From NCBI GenBank assembly GCA_009695065.1, contig SIBR01000026.1, positions 1-50,186 of the forward strand: a DNA stretch of 50,186 nt, written 5' to 3'. Shown one piece after another: positions 1-7,933 of this stretch. Both the position numbers and the translations under genes were made by a program. Numbering within the stretch: position 1 is the first letter of the stretch; the number at the start of each line of letters is the position of its first letter. Source of the stretch: Opitutus sp. (lineage in GTDB: Bacteria > Verrucomicrobiota > Verrucomicrobiae > Opitutales > Opitutaceae). The notes beneath the pieces were generated by a model. It made no database searches. It was not told the origin of the DNA and saw only the letters and a list, made by a program, of their open reading frames with translations.

Positions 1-1
1 G

Positions 2-133
<132 letters not shown>

Positions 134-166
134 AAGACCGTTGCTGACCCGGTCGCTTGCCCCTCG

Positions 167-1330
167 CTACTTTTTCCCGGGGCTGCCCGGGAAAAACCCG
201 AGTGCATCCGCGGCGCGGACCCACGACGCTTCGCTGCCGAAGCCACCGGGCTTGATCGCCAGCAGCCACGCCCCGCTCGCGTTGCTCGCCGACGCCAGCA
301 CGAGACCCGGCTCGATGTCCTCGAGCGCGCGCAGCGAATCGATCCCAAAGGCATCACACAGCGCCCGCGCCGTCTCTCCGCCGGTCGCCATGATTCGACG
401 AACTCCGGCATAGGTCACCACCGTCCGCGCCGCCTCCACCATCGCCGCCAGCGCCGCCTGGCTGTCGGACGCCACGTCGCCATTCTCCCGCGGGGCAATG
501 TGGATCGCCGCCCCGCCGTGGCTCCGAATCGCGCGCACCGCTGACGTCGCGGCGACGCCGGGATTGCTCGGCCTCACTTCGATCACCGGCAGCGCGCGCT
601 CCCGGCCGAGGCAGGCCGCCTGCGCGCGATTCACCGGATGCGCGCTGCCGCACACCAACAATACCGGCCCCGGCGGGAGCGCCGGCCGCGTCTCTTTTGC
701 ACCGACGGCAGTCCGGGCTCGACCGAGCCGAGGCGCAAGCGCGCGCGCCAACGCACCGGAGCCCACGGCCACCCACGGGTCGCCGACCGCCTCGCGCGCG
801 GCGATGCCTTTCTCCAAATCCCCGTCATTCGCCACATCGAGCACGATGATCCGACCTTTCGCCGCCGCCGGCACGACCCCGAGAATTGAACTCTCCTTCA
901 CCGGATTCGCCGGATCGCGCCCGAAGTCCGTCTCCGCCACCGGCACGCCCTGCACCAGGAGCACGCCGTTTCGCACCATCCGGCCCGCATGCGGATTGGC
1001 CGGCGTGAAGAGAATCGTTGTAGCCGGTAACTCCGCGGCCAGCGCCGCCAGTTCCGCCGCCACCGGGCCGCGCATGGTGGAGTCGATTTTTTTATACAGC
1101 AGGCGCCCGCCCCTGGCACGACCATGGGCCAGTGCCCGCCGCACCGCGGCGGCCGCGACCTCGGGCGGCGCGTTACGCGTTTCCGTCGTGAAACCCACCA
1201 CATCGTCGGGCCCGCACGCGTTCCAGCCTTCGAGCGACCAGGTAACGACCGCGGGAAACCCCGCCTGGCGAAACGCCGCTGCGACCTCGAGGGCGCCGCT
1301 TAGATCGTCCGCGAGAAAATAGTCGTTCAT
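167..1330 (-). CDS. Four-carbon acid sugar kinase family protein (DUF1537; DtnK/OtnK-like)
   Basis: 387 aa, cytoplasmic. The family phosphorylates four-carbon sugar acids (threonate, erythronate) at O4. Family marks are visible: N-terminal FLADDLSGALEVAAAFRQAG, then YKKIDSTMRGPVAAELAAL (about residues 99-117), the FTPANPHAGRMVRNG and ETDFGRDPANPVKESSI segment (about 128-168), and the C-terminal nucleotide-binding part with MATGGETARAL and PGLVLASASNASG. It is slightly shorter than typical members (about 410-430 aa). It lies 22 bases downstream of the pdxA-like gene on the same strand, which is the classic pairing: kinase product to 4-phospho-acid to PdxA2 to dihydroxyacetone phosphate. The family is secure; whether the substrate is threonate, erythronate or another acid cannot be read from the sequence. 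Confidence 0.85.
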   Translation of the reverse strand: MNDYFLADDLSGALEVAAAFRQAGFPAVVTWSLEGWNACGPDDVVGFTTETRNAPPEVAAAAVRRALAHGRARGGRLLYKKIDSTMRGPVAAELAALAAELPATTILFTPANPHAGRMVRNGVLLVQGVPVAETDFGRDPANPVKESSILGVVPAAAKGRIIVLDVANDGDLEKGIAAREAVGDPWVAVGSGALARALAPRLGRARTAVGAKETRPALPPGPVLLVCGSAHPVNRAQAACLGRERALPVIEVRPSNPGVAATSAVRAIRSHGGAAIHIAPRENGDVASDSQAALAAMVEAARTVVTYAGVRRIMATGGETARALCDAFGIDSLRALEDIEPGLVLASASNASGAWLLAIKPGGFGSEASWVRAADALGFFPGSPGKK

Positions 1331-1352
1331 GGTTTTTCGCCCGGCGAAAAAC

Positions 1353-2366
1353 CTAGGTTTTCGCGGCGCGAAAACCCGTCATCACCGCCGCCAGCTTCAG
1401 CGCCTGCACGAGGCTGCGCGGATCGCCCGTGCCCCTGCCCGCATTGGCGAAGTCCGTGCCGTGCTCCACGGAGGTCCGGATGATCGGCAGGCCGAGCGTC
1501 ACATTCACCCCCTGCCAGATCCCGAGCATCTTGGCGGCGACATGGCCCTGGTCGTGATACATCGCGATCGCGCAGTCGAACTCGCCCTGCAGCGTACGGA
1601 AAAAGACCGTGTCACCCGCGAAGGGCCCGCTGACGTGATAGCCCTGCCGGTTCGCCTCGGCGACCGTCGGCGTGATGACCTTGATCTCTTCGTCGCCAAA
1701 AAGCCCGCCCTCACCCGCATGGGGATTCAGCCCGGCGATCGCGATATGCGGCTTCGGGATGCCCAGCCGGCGCACGCCGTCGTGGGCCAGTTTCACAACC
1801 TGGAGGATTCGCTCCGGCTTCACGCGGGCGATCGCCTCGCTCAGCGCGACGTGCGTGCTGACATGGCAGATGCGCAGCTTCCCCGCGACCAGCATCATGG
1901 TGACCTTCGGTTTGCCGCACAACTCGGCGAGCAGTTCCGTGTGCCCGTCGTATTTGTAGCCGGCCTCGTGCAGCGCCGCCTTGTTAATGGCGGACGTCAC
2001 GACGGCCTGCGTTTCCCCGGCGAGCGTGAGTTCGACGGCACGCTTGATCGCCTCGTAGGCCGCGCGACCGGTGACCGCGCTGACCTGGCCCCGGACCAGC
2101 TCGGACACCTGGAGATTCGCGAGGTCGATGACATCGATGACCGCGGGGGCGTCGCCCGCCTCCGCCGCCCGCGTGATGATCCGCACTGTCGAGGGCACCC
2201 GCGTGATCGCCAGCGCCGCGCGGACGACCCCGGCATCGCCGATCACAATGGGGCGGCACACGCTTCGCACCTCGGGATCGGCGAAGGCCTTCGTGATCAA
2301 TTCGGGTCCGCTGCCGGCGGCATCGCCAAGCGTGACGGCAAGGATGGGTTTGGGGGCGGAAGGCAT
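1353..2366 (-). CDS. pdxA: PdxA2-type 4-phospho-tetronate dehydrogenase (PdxA family)
   Basis: 337 aa, NAD-dependent, metal-requiring dehydrogenase. Family features: N-terminal LAVTLGDAAGSGPELITKAF, and three histidine segments that match the divalent-metal ligands of PdxA (KYDGHTELLAEL, GLNPHAGEGGLFGDEE, MYHDQGHVAAK), then GLPIIRTSVEHGTDFANAG and RGTGDPRSLVQAL. Canonical PdxA oxidises 4-phosphohydroxy-L-threonine for vitamin B6. PdxA2 paralogues oxidise and decarboxylate D-threonate or D-erythronate 4-phosphate to DHAP. The adjacent DUF1537 kinase favours the catabolic PdxA2 role, because kinase-PdxA2 pairs are the known signature of that pathway. No other pdx genes are in the window. Confidence 0.85.
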   Translation of the reverse strand: MPSAPKPILAVTLGDAAGSGPELITKAFADPEVRSVCRPIVIGDAGVVRAALAITRVPSTVRIITRAAEAGDAPAVIDVIDLANLQVSELVRGQVSAVTGRAAYEAIKRAVELTLAGETQAVVTSAINKAALHEAGYKYDGHTELLAELCGKPKVTMMLVAGKLRICHVSTHVALSEAIARVKPERILQVVKLAHDGVRRLGIPKPHIAIAGLNPHAGEGGLFGDEEIKVITPTVAEANRQGYHVSGPFAGDTVFFRTLQGEFDCAIAMYHDQGHVAAKMLGIWQGVNVTLGLPIIRTSVEHGTDFANAGRGTGDPRSLVQALKLAAVMTGFRAAKT

Positions 2367-2390
2367 CGCTTGAGATTGCTAAGATTGGAT

Positions 2391-2441
2391 GTAGCCCGCC
2401 TCGGGAGAGGCGGGAGTCCCTGCGCTCCCGCGCAGGGCTAC
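2391..2441. repeat. Twin-hairpin REP-like element bounded by GTAGC/GCTAC
   Basis: Two consecutive hairpins: CCCGCCTC/GAGGCGGG (2395-2402 with 2407-2414) and CCCTGCGC/GCGCAGGG (2418-2425 with 2430-2437), each around a four-base loop, all enclosed by GTAGC and GCTAC. It sits between the pdxA-like and alcohol-dehydrogenase genes. Elements of the same build occur at 13724, 39566 and 45109, and a related pair at 47262. Confidence 0.75.
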
Positions 2442-2507
2442 GATAACCAACTCCTCTGTCTGTTCGGAGAAATACACGTTGTTCGGCGAGAAGGACATTT
2501 TTCGCCC

Positions 2508-3647
2508 TCAATACGCCGCGCGGAAAATCGCCAGCGCGTCGGCCTCCGTGACCTCGCGCGGATTGTTCTTCAGCAGCCGCTGAATCTTGCTCGCCGCGTT
2601 CGCGCACTTCGGCAGGTCGGCCTCGGGGATGTTCACGTCGCGCAGCCGTTGCGGGACGCCACAGGCCAGCGACAGCGCGGTCAGTTTGGCGAGGCCCGCT
2701 TCCGCCGTCGCCAGCGGCGTGCCGGCTGGCTTGACGCCGAGGGCGACCGCGATGTCGGCATAGCGTTCGGGCATCGCCGGCAGGTTGAACCGAAACACAT
2801 GCGGCATGAGGAGCGAGTTCGCCACGCCATGCGCCACCCGGTACTCGCCGCCCAGCGGAGCCGACAGCGCATGCACCGCGGCGGTGTTGACGGGCCCGAG
2901 GCAAAGGCCGCCATAAACCGCGCCGAGCATCACATCGGCCCGCGCGGCACGGTCCGCTCCGTTCGTCACCGCCGGCTCGATGCTCCGGCTGATCCGCCGG
3001 ATGCCCTCGAGCGCGTAAATATCCACGGCCGGATGCGCGGCCTTGTTGGCGTAGCCCTCCATGCAGTGCACGAGCGCATCGAGGCCGGTCGAGGCGGTGA
3101 CGCTGGGCGGGGCGGTCACGGTGAGATCGGGATCGCAAATCGCGACGTCCGCCACGAGGAAGGGACTGACGACGCCCTTCTTCAGACTCTCGTCGATCAA
3201 GACGGCATTGGGCGAAACCTCGGCCCCGCTGCCCGCCGTGGTCGGGATGCAGGCCAGCCACAGGCTCCGGCCACTCAGGTTGTTGAGGCCAAACACATCG
3301 CACGGCTGCTGCTTTCCGTCGTAGAGGGCTGCGACCAATTTCGCCGTGTCCACCGGGCTGCCGCCGCCCAAGCCGACGATGCCATCGGGTTGGAATGCGC
3401 GGGCCAGCGCGACCACCTCTTCAAAGAGCGCCGTCTCCGGCTCGCGATTAACGCGATTGCATACCTCGACGACGAGCCCGGCCGAGCGCCACGCATCGAC
3501 GAGCCCGGCGGTGGCCTTGGCCACATGCGGGCCGGTGACGACAAAGAGCCGCTTGCGGCCGGCGAGCGCAAATTCCTCCACGCAACGCTGGGCGCAGCCC
3601 GAGCCAAAGATCAGCCGCTTCGGTTGTTGGAGGATGACGGTGTTCAT
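2508..3647 (-). CDS. Iron-containing alcohol dehydrogenase (maleylacetate reductase-like)
   Basis: 379 aa from the ATG at 3647; the frame stays open further upstream but that part is low-complexity and the family begins at MNTVILQQPKRLIFGSG. The nucleotide-binding motif GLGGGSPVDTAKLVA is present. The metal site is complete: D and H in TGLDALVHCMEG, and H and H in AAVHALSAPLGGEYRVAHGVANS. Such enzymes interconvert alcohols and aldehydes/ketones using NAD(P)H. It is on the same strand as the kinase/PdxA2 pair, 141 bases upstream of pdxA across a REP-like element, so it probably supplies or oxidises a substrate of that pathway. The exact substrate is unknown. A paralogue lies at 18579-19739. 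Confidence 0.85.
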   Translation of the reverse strand: MNTVILQQPKRLIFGSGCAQRCVEEFALAGRKRLFVVTGPHVAKATAGLVDAWRSAGLVVEVCNRVNREPETALFEEVVALARAFQPDGIVGLGGGSPVDTAKLVAALYDGKQQPCDVFGLNNLSGRSLWLACIPTTAGSGAEVSPNAVLIDESLKKGVVSPFLVADVAICDPDLTVTAPPSVTASTGLDALVHCMEGYANKAAHPAVDIYALEGIRRISRSIEPAVTNGADRAARADVMLGAVYGGLCLGPVNTAAVHALSAPLGGEYRVAHGVANSLLMPHVFRFNLPAMPERYADIAVALGVKPAGTPLATAEAGLAKLTALSLACGVPQRLRDVNIPEADLPKCANAASKIQRLLKNNPREVTEADALAIFRAAY

Positions 3648-4221
3648 GCGTGGGAAACCGCATACGAATACGACAACCCGGCCGACTCCAGAAAATAGGT
3701 GAGCCTGAACCGCCCGGCCCCGATCTTTCAATCCGGTTGGCCGCAAAAAAGCGCAAGAGGCGCAAAAACAAACCAAAGCGTCGACCGCTTTGAGCGGTTA
3801 TTTGAGGCAAGATGGTTGGTAAAGTCCTGCTCCCTCCCTGCCCCTGCCTTTTCTTGCGCCTATTGCACTGCTGTCCTGCAGAATCCTCCCGAGCCGCGAG
3901 GAACTTCATGGCCGCCACGGTCGCCAATCGGCACGAGAACAGGCCCCGGATCTTCACAGGAGAACCAACCGAGGCCAGGCGGAGGGATTGATCTCGGATC
4001 GTTCTCGGGTTGCCCTCCTGTGCAAAAAAGTCTGGTGGCTTGGGTTTGGCTTGCCCGCCTGAGGCGGGTTGCGGCTCCGCCGCGCCAGGCTTTTTTGCGG
4101 CTAATGCCTCGGCCGCTTGAGCCCTCCGATCGCGTGCGCAATTGACTCAGGCTCGCGCCAACTCGTTCATGACACACCGCACGCATCCGATTTGTCTCGG
4201 ACGCGGCACCCCTACCCCTCG
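3648..4221. other. Intergenic region between divergent genes, no gene
   Basis: A 574-base gap between the divergent alcohol dehydrogenase and MFS transporter, which must hold both promoters. Long frames are open here but show no family resemblance and no plausible start. It contains A-rich stretches, several near-identical AAAAAAG(C/T) runs and the inverted repeat listed at 4022-4098. I see no tRNA, riboswitch or recognisable operator. Confidence 0.6.
4022..4098. repeat. Inverted repeat with outer GCAAAAAAG/CTTTTTTGC arms
   Basis: Outer arms GCAAAAAAGTCTGG and CCAGGCTTTTTTGC are complementary except at one position. Inside lie CCCGCC-TGA-GGCGGG (4054-4068) and a smaller GCGG/CCGC stem. It could be a bidirectional terminator-like structure or a repeat element. 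It lies just upstream of the MFS gene, where a terminator has no obvious gene to serve on the plus strand. Confidence 0.55.
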
Positions 4222-5496
4222 ATGCGTCCGATCAAGAATCTCCGCTGGTGGATCGCCGGCCTCCTCGCGATCGCCACCGCGCTCAACTACCTCGACCGGC
4301 AGAGCTTTCCCGTGGTGGTCGGCGAAGTGACGAAGGAGATTCCGATCTCAAACGAGCAGTACGGCCATCTCACGTCCCTTTTTCTCCTCGCCTACGCCAT
4401 CATGTACGCCGGCGGTGGGCGCATCATGGACTGGCTCGGGGCACGCACGGGTTACGCGGTGATGATCATCTGGTGGTCGGCGGCGAATTTCCTCACGGGC
4501 ACGGCGGCGTCGGTTCTGGGCCTGGGGGTCTTTCGCTTTCTGCTCGGCATGGGCGAGGGCGGCGGATTTCCGGGCTCCGGCAAGGTGGTCGCGGAATGGT
4601 TTCCGGCCAAGGAACGGGCGATGGCCTTCGGGCTTTTCAACACCGGCTCGAGCGTCGGGGCCGTCACCGCCCCCATCATCATTCCCCTGATCGTCAGCAC
4701 GCTCGGCTGGCGCTGGGTGTTCTTCATCACCGGATCGGTCGGGTTTATTTGGGCGGCGTGTTGGATTCGTTTCTACCAGCCGCCGGCCACCAACCCGTAT
4801 CTATCGCCCGAAGAGCGACCGCTCCTGCCTGATTCCGGTTCGGGCACCCCAGGTGCCACGGGCTCGGGTCAGACCACGCAGTTCTCGTGGTTCAAGCTCT
4901 TCACGTACCGGCAGGTGCTGGCGTTGATGCTGGCGAAGTTTCTCACCGACGCGGCGTGGTATTTCTTCATTTTCTGGCTGCCCAAGTACCTCGGCGACGT
5001 GCGGCATCTGAACATCAAGGAAATCGGCTATTTCGCGTGGATTCCCTACGCGTTTGCCGGGGCCGGCAGCCTGAGCGGCGGCTGGTTGAACGGCTGGCTG
5101 CTCCGGCGCAATTTCTCCCTCAACGCGGCGCGCAAGATCGCGCTGGGGATCAGCGCCGCGCTGTTGCCCGCCTCGATCTTCATTGTCGCCGCGCCGCTCA
5201 ACGTCGCGATCGTCTTCTTCAGCATGGCGATGTTCGCCCATCAATTCTGGTCGGCGAACGTGCAGACGCTCCCCGCGGACCTTTTCCCCGCGCGGGTCGT
5301 CGGGTCGGTCGAAGGGCTCCTGGGTTCCGCTGGCGCCTTCGGCGGCATCCTCTTCGGGCTCATCGGCGGCCAGATCGTCGAGAGCCAGGGCTACGGCCCG
5401 ATGTTCCTCATTGCCGGCGTACTGCACCCGCTGGCGTTCCTGATCATCGCCGCGGCTGTGCGCAAGATCGGCCCGATTGAGGCTCGGACGGCCTAG
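4222..5496 (+). CDS. MFS transporter, anion:cation symporter (hexuronate/sugar-acid type)
   Basis: 424 aa from the ATG at 4222, chosen because MRPIKNLRWWIAGLLAIATALNYLDRQ is the usual start of ACS-family carriers; the upstream in-frame ATG at 4117 would add 35 residues unlike the family. About 12 hydrophobic segments. The first helix carries ALNYLDRQSFPVV and the loop after helix 2 has GGGRIMDWLGARTGY. MGEGGGFPGSGKVVAEWFPAKERAMAFGLFNTGSS is the conserved helix 4-5 region of ExuT/GudP-like transporters. The family moves hexuronates, glucarate and related sugar acids with protons. Its position divergent from the four-carbon acid kinase/PdxA2 module suggests it imports that module's substrate. 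Confidence 0.85.
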   Translation: MRPIKNLRWWIAGLLAIATALNYLDRQSFPVVVGEVTKEIPISNEQYGHLTSLFLLAYAIMYAGGGRIMDWLGARTGYAVMIIWWSAANFLTGTAASVLGLGVFRFLLGMGEGGGFPGSGKVVAEWFPAKERAMAFGLFNTGSSVGAVTAPIIIPLIVSTLGWRWVFFITGSVGFIWAACWIRFYQPPATNPYLSPEERPLLPDSGSGTPGATGSGQTTQFSWFKLFTYRQVLALMLAKFLTDAAWYFFIFWLPKYLGDVRHLNIKEIGYFAWIPYAFAGAGSLSGGWLNGWLLRRNFSLNAARKIALGISAALLPASIFIVAAPLNVAIVFFSMAMFAHQFWSANVQTLPADLFPARVVGSVEGLLGSAGAFGGILFGLIGGQIVESQGYGPMFLIAGVLHPLAFLIIAAAVRKIGPIEARTA

Positions 5497-5532
5497 CCTC
5501 ATCGAGCGCGACTCCCGTGCTGGACAACCCCG

Positions 5533-5597
5533 CAACCCACCCGCCCCACCCCTGCGCCGGGCAGGCCAGCGCCCAGGGGACGCCTGACGGTGGGTTG
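5533..5597. other. Structured inverted repeat between MFS gene and purC
   Basis: CAACCCACC (5533-5541) pairs with GGTGGGTTG (5589-5597), and inside it CCCCTG (5549-5554) pairs with CAGGGG (5574-5579). It is 37 bases after the MFS stop and about 95 bases before purC. It may terminate the MFS transcript (there is no T run), act in the purC leader, or be another repeat-type element. Confidence 0.5.
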
Positions 5598-5691
5598 ATT
5601 GGGGTTGGCCACCCATTGAGCCGAACTCAATTCAGGGGCCTTCCATTTTCGGCGCGACCTCGGGCCCTTTTCTATTCAAGAGTTTTCTCCG

Positions 5692-6603
5692 ATGACTTTC
5701 GCCGAAATCGCCGCCGCCCTGCCCAAGACCGCCGTCACCGCGATCGACCACGTGCCCTTCCCGCGCATCGCCTCGGGCAAAGTGCGCGAAATTTTCGATC
5801 TCGGCGACGCGCTGCTCCTCACCGCCACCGACCGACTGTCGGCCTTCGACGTCATCCTGCCCGACGGCATTCCGGGCAAGGGCGCGATCCTCACGCAGAT
5901 GAGCAACTGGTGGTTCGCCCAGACCGCCGGCGTGATTCAAAATCACCTGTTCCCGGATCAACCGGGCGAATTCCAGCGCCGGGGAATCTCCAGCCAAGAC
6001 CTGCAGTTGCGCAGCATGGTCGTCCGCAAACTCAAAACCGTGCCGATCGAGTGCGTCGTCCGCGGCTACCTGGTCGGCAGCGGCTGGAGTTCTTATCAGA
6101 AAACCGGCGAGGTCTGCGGCCTCAAGCTGCCCGCCGGACTGCGCCAGGCCGATCGGCTGCCGGAGTCAATCTTCACGCCAACGACCAAGGCGCCGAAAGG
6201 ACAGCACGACGAGCCGATCAATGATGCGCAGGGCATCGCCACCGTCGGGGCCGAACTCTACCATCAGGTGAAAACCGCGAGCCTGGCCCTATACCGCTTT
6301 GGGCACGATCGCGCGAAAAAGACCGGCATGATTCTCGCCGACACCAAGTTCGAGTTCGGCACCGACCCCCAGGGCAACCTTTTCCTCATCGACGAGGTGC
6401 TGACTCCGGACTCGTCGCGCTACTGGCCGGCCGAGAGCTACGCGCCCAACCAGTCGCCGCCGAGCTACGACAAGCAGTTCGTCCGCGATCACCTGCTGGC
6501 GATCAAGTGGGACCAAAAACCACCCGCGCCACGACTGCCGGCCGAGGTCATTTCGCGGACCCAGGAAAAATATCTGACGGCGTTGAAGAATTTGATCGGG
6601 TGA
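5692..6603 (+). CDS. purC: Phosphoribosylaminoimidazole-succinocarboxamide synthase
   Basis: 303 aa. Catalyses ATP-dependent joining of aspartate to CAIR to give SAICAR in de novo purine synthesis, in the cytosol. Characteristic segments: GKVREIFDLGDALLLTATDRLSAFD (about 28-52, nucleotide-binding loop and signature), PIECVVRGYLVGSGW (about 116-130), FTPTTKAPKGQHDEPI (about 162-177) and LIDEVLTPDSSRYWPA (about 234-249, signature 2). The length matches the longer (about 300 aa) form of the enzyme seen in many bacteria and yeast. No other purine gene is adjacent, so it appears to be a single-gene unit. Confidence 0.95.
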   Translation: MTFAEIAAALPKTAVTAIDHVPFPRIASGKVREIFDLGDALLLTATDRLSAFDVILPDGIPGKGAILTQMSNWWFAQTAGVIQNHLFPDQPGEFQRRGISSQDLQLRSMVVRKLKTVPIECVVRGYLVGSGWSSYQKTGEVCGLKLPAGLRQADRLPESIFTPTTKAPKGQHDEPINDAQGIATVGAELYHQVKTASLALYRFGHDRAKKTGMILADTKFEFGTDPQGNLFLIDEVLTPDSSRYWPAESYAPNQSPPSYDKQFVRDHLLAIKWDQKPPAPRLPAEVISRTQEKYLTALKNLIG

Positions 6604-6788
6604 GCGGCTGCGGGCGGGCGGGCCATCGCGGATCCTCTGCGCCCGAAGTTCGTGGCAAAATTCAAACGCAATAATCATTCGCCACAACGCCAGCGTGCGT
6701 CGGCCTATGGGCCCGCGGGAGATCTTCGCCGGAGCCCCAATAATTTTTGGCCTCTTTGCGGCCATCACCTATTTGTGTTTGGCAACGG

Positions 6789-6858
6789 CGTTGGTCGTTC
6801 CGCCTTCAGGCGGAATCCGGGCGCCCAATCCTTCCGCCTGAAGGCGGGACTTCCAACG
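6789..6858. repeat. REP-like element with TTCCGCCT/AGGCGG arms
   Basis: Outer CGTTGG/CCAACG arms enclose two copies of a palindrome, one TTCCGCCTTCAGGCGGAA and one, in the other orientation, TTCCGCCTGAAGGCGGG. The same palindrome pair with nearly identical sequence occurs at 39566-39632. The element lies in the convergent gap between purC and the thioesterase gene (6604-6873), which has no other visible content. Confidence 0.8.
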
Positions 6859-6873
6859 ATTCAATTGTTTCAC

Positions 6874-7287
6874 TCAGATCGAATACTTCGCCTTCACATC
6901 GTCGGGCAGCTTCGTGGCGCGGCCCGTCGCCAACGTCACGAGCGTATAATCGCAGTGCCCATCACACACGCGCTTCGCGGTCGGGACCTTGTCGATTTCA
7001 AAGGCCACGCGGCAACCGTCGTCGGCGAATCGCTCAATCCAAGTGCGAACGATCATGCGGTCACCCAGGCCCAGCGGCCGCCTAAAGTGGATCGAGGCCG
7101 CAGCCATAAACCAACCCAGCCCGCGTTTGGCAAATTCCGGCATCGGCATCAGGTAGTGGCGCTCCATCTGCTCGAACCGGGCCGCCAGCACGTAGTCGAG
7201 ATAGCGCGTGCTGTGGACATGCTGATAGAGGTCGATGTCGTCGGGCTGGACCGAAAGTTCGGACTCGAACTTTGAGTAGACGTTCAT
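6874..7287 (-). CDS. 4HBT-family acyl-CoA thioesterase
   Basis: 137 aa from the ATG at 7287; the frame is open 14 codons further but the upstream residues do not look like the family. It is a hot-dog fold protein hydrolysing acyl-CoA thioesters in the cytosol. The active-site region DDIDLYQHVHSTRYLDYVLAAR (about residues 14-35) holds the aspartate typical of the 4-hydroxybenzoyl-CoA/YbgC thioesterase group, followed by the MERHYL and GLGWFMAAASIHFRRPLGLGDRM segments. Substrate chain length is not readable. It is followed on the same strand by nothing closely linked. Confidence 0.8.
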   Translation of the reverse strand: MNVYSKFESELSVQPDDIDLYQHVHSTRYLDYVLAARFEQMERHYLMPMPEFAKRGLGWFMAAASIHFRRPLGLGDRMIVRTWIERFADDGCRVAFEIDKVPTAKRVCDGHCDYTLVTLATGRATKLPDDVKAKYSI

Positions 7288-7368
7288 GCCGCTCCATCGC
7301 CGCAAAAATCCGCGATGGGCGCAAAGCAAACCGGGGTGCTGATTCGGTGCCGGTCCCCTGCCCCAGCC

Positions 7369-7758
7369 CTACTCGAAAAACCGATCGAGCCGCCGACGAT
7401 CGCGCTTGGTCGGCCGGCCGCTGCCTTTTTCCCGCTCGAGGAATTGCTGGACACTCCGTTCCCGCGCCTTCGCCAGTTCCTCGGGTGGCGTGAGATCCGC
7501 GCAGAACTCCGGCACCAGTTTCGCCCCCACCCGCGAGCGCGGCACGGCCACCACGCGAAGCGTACGCTGCAGCAAACCCAACCGTACGACCACCCTCTCG
7601 CCGGCGTGGACGTCGCGGCCCGGTTTGGCCGGGAGTTCATTGACGGTCACGCTGCCAGCGCGACACGCATCCGTGGCCAGGCTCCGGCTTCGAAAGATCC
7701 GCACCGCCCACAACCATTTGTCGAGGCGGGCGGCGGAGTTGAGGGTGGGTTCAGGCAA
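7369..7758 (-). CDS. hslR: HSP15-like S4-domain RNA-binding protein
   Basis: 129 aa. The S4 RNA-binding domain spans about residues 11-57 (LDKWLWAVRIFRSRSLATDA, then GSVTVNELPAKPGRDVHAGERV). The tail is basic, ending GSGRPTKRDRRRLDRFF, as in the heat-shock protein HSP15, which in E. coli binds stalled 50S subunits carrying a nascent chain. It lies 81 bases upstream of the thioesterase start on the same strand, so the two may be co-transcribed. The family call is firm; the symbol is by homology only. Confidence 0.8.
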   Translation of the reverse strand: MPEPTLNSAARLDKWLWAVRIFRSRSLATDACRAGSVTVNELPAKPGRDVHAGERVVVRLGLLQRTLRVVAVPRSRVGAKLVPEFCADLTPPEELAKARERSVQQFLEREKGSGRPTKRDRRRLDRFFE

Positions 7759-7766
7759 CGGGGAAG

Positions 7767-7932
7767 CCTGCGGCCGAATCCGGCCGCAGGCAGTTGAGGG
7801 TTTAAAGTTGAGAATTGAGAGTTCGAACGAGAAAGCCGGAAGGCAAGACCCCGTGCAATATGTCGAAATGCGGATCGATCCTGATCTCAGCTCTCAACCC
7901 TCAACTCTCAACGGCGGCGCCTACGCGCCGCC
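7767..7932. repeat. Hairpins and TTGAGRG heptamer repeats between hslR-like and DUF3016 genes
   Basis: CCTGCGGCCG/CGGCCGCAGG (7767-7790) is a 10-bp hairpin. AGTTGAGGGTT (7792-7802) is perfectly inverted at 7896-7906. Both arms sit in short runs of a degenerate TTGAGAG/TTGAGGG seven-base unit (7886-7912 on the minus strand holds four units). GGCGGCGC/GCGCCGCC (7913-7920 with 7925-7932) lies just after the stop of the DUF3016 gene and is its likely terminator stem, without a clear T run. Confidence 0.6.
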
Positions 7933-7933
7933 C

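Noticed and set aside
1329..3698. A 789-codon open frame on the plus strand across the kinase-dehydrogenase region
   Set aside because: It is antisense to three clear minus-strand genes with recognised motifs, is rich in Arg/His/Asp as expected for a shadow of GC-rich coding sequence, and matches nothing.
3699..4221. Open frames between the alcohol dehydrogenase and MFS genes
   Set aside because: No family resemblance, poor start context, and A-rich repeat-like content; the region is better explained as divergent promoters.
7886..7912. A possible CRISPR-like array from the repeated TTGAGRG units
   Set aside because: Units are seven bases, contiguous and degenerate, with no spacers and no cas genes.
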